Source: Calothrix sp. NIES-2098 (GTDB lineage: Bacteria; Cyanobacteriota; Cyanobacteriia; Cyanobacteriales; Nostocaceae). From it: a DNA stretch of 64,000 bases. The notes below the pieces were generated by a model. The model worked only from the letters and a program-made list of their open reading frames with translations. It ran no database searches and was not told where the DNA came from. Shown here in pieces: positions 63,126 to 64,000 of this stretch (positions are counted from its first letter, which is position 1; each line of letters opens with the position of its first letter). Where the stretch lies: contig AP018172.1 in assembly GCA_002368175.1 (NCBI GenBank), forward strand, positions 5,769,001-5,833,000, read 5' to 3'. Position numbers and translations under genes: made by a program.

Positions 63126-64000
63126 ATGGCGATCGCAATCGATTTTGGTACTAGCAACACAGTCATTGCTCGTTGGAACCCTGTCACCCAGCAGCCAGAA
63201 ACCCTTAACATCCCTGGTTTATCAATTCAACAAAGTCTGAATCCGCCGCTAATTCCCAGCTTGGTGTATGTTGAAGACGCAACCCAAGGTAAAGTTTTAG
63301 TAGGGCAACAAGTACGCGATCGCGGTCTCGATCTTAAGGGCGAAACGCGATTTTTCCGCAGCTTCAAACGCGGTATTGGTGCGGATATTCAAGGTTTCTT
63401 ACCCGAACTAGATGGGCAAATTGTCACCTTTGAACAAGTAGGTAATTGGTTCCTTAACCAGGTAATTGCAGAATTATCACCACAGCAAGGGGGTTTAGAT
63501 TCTCTGGTTTTAACTGTACCTGTAGACAGTTTTGAAACTTACCGCCACTGGTTAGGACAAGTTTGCCAAGTCCTTCCCGTCGAACAAGTGCGGATGCTAG
63601 ATGAACCTACAGCCGCAGCTTTGGGTTATGGTTTAGCCGATCGAGAAATTCTCTTGGTAATTGACTTTGGTGGCGGTACTTTGGATTTATCCCTCGTGCG
63701 CTTAGATCGCAGCGTGCAAGCTAATACCAAACCTGTAGGATTTTTGCTGAAGTGGGGAAATAAATCTTTAGCGGAAGACTCCAAACAAAAAGTCAAAACC
63801 GCCCGCGTATTGGCGAAAGCTGGACAAAATTTGGGTGGTACTGATATTGATACTTGGATTGTTGATTATTTTGCCAAAACTCAAGATTTGGCGGTTAGTC
63901 CTTTAACTACACGACTAGCAGAACGAGTGAAAATTCAACTCTCAACTCAGAATCAAGCTAGCGAAGTTTATTTTGATGATGAAAGTTTTGAAAGTTACGA
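63126..64000 (+). CDS. Hsp70-family protein (3' end missing)
   Basis: The frame is open from the ATG at 63126 (MAIAIDFGTSNTVIARW) through the right edge, giving ~291 residues. Actin/Hsp70 ATPase motifs: phosphate 1 IDFGTSNT (5-12), LTVPVDSFETYR, DEPTAAALGYGL and phosphate 2 LVIDFGGGTLDLSLV (about 177-191), and NLGGTDID (about 239). It departs from true DnaK in spacing and lacks the usual NPDEAVA block in the visible part, so it is a DnaK-like paralogue as often found in cyanobacteria. A HIP1 site overlaps the start codon. Confidence 0.88.
   Translation, partial: MAIAIDFGTSNTVIARWNPVTQQPETLNIPGLSIQQSLNPPLIPSLVYVEDATQGKVLVGQQVRDRGLDLKGETRFFRSFKRGIGADIQGFLPELDGQIVTFEQVGNWFLNQVIAELSPQQGGLDSLVLTVPVDSFETYRHWLGQVCQVLPVEQVRMLDEPTAAALGYGLADREILLVIDFGGGTLDLSLVRLDRSVQANTKPVGFLLKWGNKSLAEDSKQKVKTARVLAKAGQNLGGTDIDTWIVDYFAKTQDLAVSPLTTRLAERVKIQLSTQNQASEVYFDDESFESY

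Overview
The window is a stretch of chromosome from a filamentous, probably heterocyst-type (Nostocales: Nostoc/Calothrix/Tolypothrix-like) cyanobacterium. Supporting signs are the very frequent HIP1 palindrome (GCGATCGC), tandem ATGACNA-type heptanucleotide repeats between genes, cyanobacterial-only families (DUF3598, DUF1822, a GUN4 domain, a cytochrome c6-like protein, a 2Fe-2S ferredoxin, CobN) and the gene order peptidoglycan-binding protein / furA / sigC, which is the furA neighbourhood known from Anabaena sp. PCC 7120. It is mostly ordinary chromosome with a rich load of small dispersed repeats; there is no prophage, no complete insertion sequence and no cas operon.

Layout. 1-4.1 kb: two adjacent minus-strand signalling genes, a REC-histidine kinase cut by the left edge and a large REC/PAS/GAF/HisKA_2 kinase. 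4.4-9.6 kb: a ferredoxin/metallo-beta-lactamase fusion, two cell-surface polysaccharide genes (NodB deacetylase, WecG/TagA glycosyltransferase), a TrkA-N/ion-channel protein with an odd selectivity filter, and a small exported protein. 9.6-14.4 kb: FMN reductase and FtsH, separated by long non-coding stretches that hold a strong candidate structured RNA, a second orphan terminator, and a four-repeat orphan CRISPR array. 14.4-19.4 kb: three small secreted proteins, a divergent sigma factor with its DUF1822 partner, and a DUF4870 membrane protein. 19.5-25 kb: RecJ, a GNAT acetyltransferase bracketed by inverted repeats, a PD-(D/E)XK nuclease with a likely Fe-S cluster, a 17 x 21 bp tandem repeat, a small membrane protein and peptide deformylase. 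25.5-32 kb: FtsX, DUF3598, and a three-gene efflux operon (HlyD-type adaptor plus two MFS transporters) with a perfect 16-bp palindrome upstream. 32.3-43.5 kb: a caspase-GUN4 fusion, Spx/ArsC-like protein, Tex, ferredoxin, small membrane proteins, a coiled-coil protein, cytochrome c6-like protein, aldo/keto reductase, a ChaB-domain stress protein and Dps. 43.6-47.5 kb: a dead transposase next to a rifampicin phosphotransferase-like gene with a very strong Shine-Dalgarno, then a small exported protein. 48.1-57.6 kb: a GAF histidine kinase, cobN, a peptidoglycan-binding protein, furA and sigC. 58.4-64 kb: two large membrane proteins of unknown role, a small membrane protein, the UV-damage endonuclease UvsE, and an Hsp70 relative cut by the right edge.

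Themes. The window combines regulation (three sensor kinases, two sigma factors, FurA) with redox and stress functions (Dps, ChaB-domain protein, FtsH, RecJ, UvsE, ferredoxin, flavin reductase, efflux). The most notable non-textbook items are the candidate ncRNA at about 9.85-10.04 kb, the orphan CRISPR array, a three-copy MITE-like repeat family, the 21/42-bp tandem array whose reading frame appears broken only by CAA-to-TAA changes, repeat-derived in-frame insertions in CobN and a sensor kinase, and the caspase-GUN4 fusion. All product names rest on reading motifs by eye; no database search was run.
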